A stretch of 43,368 nt of DNA from Dehalobacterium sp040766325. GTDB lineage: Bacteria; Bacillota; Dehalobacteriia; Dehalobacteriales; Dehalobacteriaceae. How positions within the stretch are numbered: position 1 is the first letter of the stretch; each line of letters starts with the position of its first letter. The notes below the pieces were generated by a model. That model was not told where the DNA came from and ran no database searches. It worked only from the letters and a program-made list of their open reading frames with translations. Below are positions 41,454 through 43,368 of this stretch, in pieces. The stretch covers positions 1-43,368 of the forward strand of contig JAXGQR010000015.1 of NCBI GenBank assembly GCA_040766325.1, in the 5' to 3' direction. Made by a program: the position numbers and the translations under genes.

Positions 41454-42839
41454 ATGATGAAAAAGAAAATTCTCAGCGCCGTAAAAAAATATCATCTCTT
41501 TGCCCCAGGGGCTACTTTGCTTCTTGCTGTCTCCGGGGGGCCGGATTCCATGGCTTTGCTTCATATTATGGGTGAAATTGCCCTTCCACATAATTTGAAA
41601 CTTCATGTGGCCCATTTGAATCATATGATGCGAGGGGCCCAAAGCGATGAGGAGGAATCCTTTGTTGCCGATCAAGCAAGAAAGATGGGTTTGCCGTGTA
41701 CCGTGTCCAGAGAGGATGTGCCCGGCTATCTCCAAAAGACAGATTTATCTCCCGAGGAAGGTGCGCGCATCCTACGTTATCAATTTTTGCAGCGGACGGC
41801 AGAGGAAATTCGCGCGGATTTTATCGTGACCGCCCATCATGGAGATGACCAGGCCGAAACGGTACTGTTGCACCTGCTTAGAGGTGCGGGTTCGGAAGGA
41901 TTAGCCGCCATGGCACCCCAAGAAGGTATTTTGATCCGACCGATGCTGGGTGTTTTCAAGGAGGAAATCCTGGATTTCTGTCGTGAGCATGAGATTCCTT
42001 TTTGTTTGGATGCAACCAATGAGGAAAAAATTTATACGCGGAACCGCATTCGTTTAGATCTGATACCTCATCTGAAACAATTTAATCCTCGTATTGTGGC
42101 CTCTTTGGTGAAATTAGCAGATATCTGCCGGGAAGAAAATGATTTACTGGAAAAAATGACCCGCTCTGCGGGAGCAAAAATCACATTAACCCTGGACCAG
42201 GATCAAAGAGGAATCAACTTTCAGCAGCTTATTTCTTTTCATCCGGCCTTACAGCGCCGCTTGATCCGCCAAATGACAGATGATTTTACCCAAAAGCAGG
42301 GCACCTTAACCTTTGATCATACGGAAGCCCTGATCGGGCTTGGGCCGGGGCAGGAATTGTCTTTACCCGGGGGTATTTATGGTCGCCGGGAAGATCATGC
42401 CTTGATTCTATCCCGGAAGAAAAAAATAAAAACCGTTCCTGCTGCCCCTCCCATGGACCCGGTCGCTCTTGTGGTGCCGGGGACAACGTATGTACCTGGA
42501 TTGTCCCTTGGGGTCACCGTTTCCATTATTTCTTGGCCGGATGCGACTTTCGCCCCGGATTGCAACACACAGGTTTTTGGTCACGATATTTTAAAAGAAA
42601 CTCTGACCGTCAGAAACCGTCGGGCAGGTGATTATTTTTACCCTTGGGGGATGAAAGGTAAAAAGAAAATAAAAAATTATTTTATTGATGAAAAGATCCC
42701 CATTGACTTAAGAGACGATGTCCCCTTGATCCTGGCGGGAGATAAAATTGTCTGGGTTGCGGGATGCCGTAGGAGCAGGCTTTTTGAAGTGAATCCCCAA
42801 GATCGCACAGCCGTGTTGATTCGGACAAAAAAGTGCTGA
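41454..42839 (+). CDS. tilS: tRNA(Ile)-lysidine synthase
   Basis: 461 residues from ATG 41454 (ATG 41433 and 41457 are alternatives; AGGG at 41441-41444 favours the later ones). It converts C34 of the CAU-anticodon tRNA-Ile to lysidine, switching its identity from Met to Ile. The PP-loop motif SGGPDS is at residues 27-32, HHGDDQAETVLLHLLRG is the conserved family stretch, and RNRIRLDLIPHL and the C-terminal TilS_C domain (LTVRNRRAGDYFYPWGM) follow. The usual hpt gene does not follow; ftsH comes next. Confidence 0.96.
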   Translation: MMKKKILSAVKKYHLFAPGATLLLAVSGGPDSMALLHIMGEIALPHNLKLHVAHLNHMMRGAQSDEEESFVADQARKMGLPCTVSREDVPGYLQKTDLSPEEGARILRYQFLQRTAEEIRADFIVTAHHGDDQAETVLLHLLRGAGSEGLAAMAPQEGILIRPMLGVFKEEILDFCREHEIPFCLDATNEEKIYTRNRIRLDLIPHLKQFNPRIVASLVKLADICREENDLLEKMTRSAGAKITLTLDQDQRGINFQQLISFHPALQRRLIRQMTDDFTQKQGTLTFDHTEALIGLGPGQELSLPGGIYGRREDHALILSRKKKIKTVPAAPPMDPVALVVPGTTYVPGLSLGVTVSIISWPDATFAPDCNTQVFGHDILKETLTVRNRRAGDYFYPWGMKGKKKIKNYFIDEKIPIDLRDDVPLILAGDKIVWVAGCRRSRLFEVNPQDRTAVLIRTKKC

Positions 42840-42858
42840 TTGTCATAAATACCATAGT

Positions 42859-42887
42859 TTGAAAATAGGAATAAAATATGGTACAAT
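42859..42887 (+). promoter_or_regulatory. sigma-A type promoter of ftsH
   Basis: TTGAAA (42859-42864), 17-bp spacer, TACAAT (42882-42887). A 7-bp inverted repeat TACCATA (42850-42856)/TATGGTA (42877-42883) brackets the -35 and overlaps the -10, which could be an operator. Confidence 0.75.
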
Positions 42888-42951
42888 CACTTAGTATATT
42901 TTTTTATTTTTTGTAATTGATTCTTCTAAAGTGTCGAGAGGAGTGTAACGT

Positions 42952-43368
42952 TTGAATCGTGTTTTTAAAAACCTTGCTATTTATGTACTTATTGTCTTAA
43001 TAGCCGTTTCTTTTTATCAAATGACTGCTCCCCCCGCCGAAGAAACCGGGGAATTATCTTATGATGAGTTTATGGCTAAGGTCGAGAATGGCGAGGTCAA
43101 AGATGTTATAATTCTCGCCAGTGAGAATCGATATACCATTGAAGGTACTTTAAAAAATGAAGATAAATTTTCTTCCATAGTGCCTGTTAATCCTAATTTA
43201 GCAGGAATCCTGCGGGATCAGGGTGTATTGGTGAAATTTGATGAAGAACCGGGACCTCCCTGGTGGACAGGAATCCTTTCCGCGCTTTTGCCGATTCTTC
43301 TTTTAGTCGGTTTGTTCTTCTTTATGATGCAGCAAACTCAAGGCGGCGGGAACCGGGTAATGCAATTT
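42952..43368 (+). CDS. ftsH: FtsH ATP-dependent zinc metalloprotease, N-terminal part (runs off window)
   Basis: 139 residues visible from TTG 42952, which follows GAGAGGAG. N-terminal membrane helix (about 6-23), the periplasmic-type FtsH_ext domain (ELSYDEFMAKVENGEVKDVII ... LKNEDKFSSIVP), and a second helix (WTGILSALLPILLLVGLFFFMM) followed by QQTQGGGNRVMQF. AAA+ and zinc-protease domains lie beyond the window. Membrane-bound quality-control protease. Position after tilS is standard for Firmicutes. Confidence 0.95.
   Translation, partial: MNRVFKNLAIYVLIVLIAVSFYQMTAPPAEETGELSYDEFMAKVENGEVKDVIILASENRYTIEGTLKNEDKFSSIVPVNPNLAGILRDQGVLVKFDEEPGPPWWTGILSALLPILLLVGLFFFMMQQTQGGGNRVMQF

Noticed and set aside
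1..43368. CRISPR array, prophage, integrase, transposase or toxin-antitoxin pair
   Set aside because: No regularly spaced direct repeats, and no transposase, integrase, phage structural or toxin-antitoxin genes were found; the only mobile traces are the intron and Rhs remnants.

Overview
The window reads as part of the chromosome of an anaerobic, endospore-forming Gram-positive bacterium of the class Clostridia, most likely Peptococcaceae- or Desulfitobacterium-like. Support for this is the presence of spoIIE, strong AGGAGG-type ribosome binding sites, TTG and GTG starts, the Firmicutes core order yybS(DUF2232)-gdpP-rplI-lonC-dnaB ... purA-tRNA-spoIIE-tilS-ftsH, many Fe-S proteins and a molybdenum hydroxylase. 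The genus is inferred, not shown.

Layout. Positions 1-6598 hold the conserved core block: DUF2232 membrane protein, c-di-AMP phosphodiesterase, ribosomal protein L9, LonC protease and the replicative helicase DnaB, which carries a 1-nt frameshift. Positions 6715-9048 hold uppP, then a divergent pair of Crp/Fnr regulator and polyferredoxin-like membrane Fe-S protein around a perfect palindromic operator. Positions 9121-13419 hold an HlyD/ABC/ABC/permease exporter. Positions 13528-23484 are the most interesting part. They contain a hot-dog thioesterase, then a promoter, a possibly structured leader and a Mop-type molybdenum aldehyde oxidoreductase, followed by an unusual Fe-S/FAD/CCG-domain oxidoreductase, a tiny zinc-ribbon-like protein, a radical SAM enzyme, a methyltransferase, an AMP-forming CoA-ligase-like protein and a C_GCAxxG_C_C-type protein. 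This gene set resembles the poorly understood DVU_1553-DVU_1559 neighbourhood of Desulfovibrio vulgaris. Positions 23620-28642 hold a secreted protein of unknown function, a BcrAB-like ABC transporter and a histidine kinase/response regulator pair.

Positions 28786-29817 are a small scar of mobile DNA: a terminator, the 5' end of a group IIC-like intron directly behind it, and a broken Rhs/YD-repeat gene. Positions 29915-36890 hold ilvC, a tautomerase, pfkA with two mutually compensating indels, a small membrane protein, a VanW-family protein, a class III aminotransferase and a COG2509-type FAD-dependent dehydrogenase. Positions 36947-43368 return to the core: purA, tRNA-Lys, tRNA-Glu, spoIIE, tilS and the start of ftsH. 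The usual hpt between tilS and ftsH is absent.

Functionally, the Mop cluster looks like a self-contained redox module. A Mo-pterin/2Fe-2S hydroxylase would exchange electrons with a multi-Fe-S flavoprotein that lacks the second (NADPH) Rossmann domain of GltD-like proteins. The radical SAM enzyme, methyltransferase and acyl-activating enzyme may build or modify a cofactor, substrate or protein partner. Nothing here proves the substrate.
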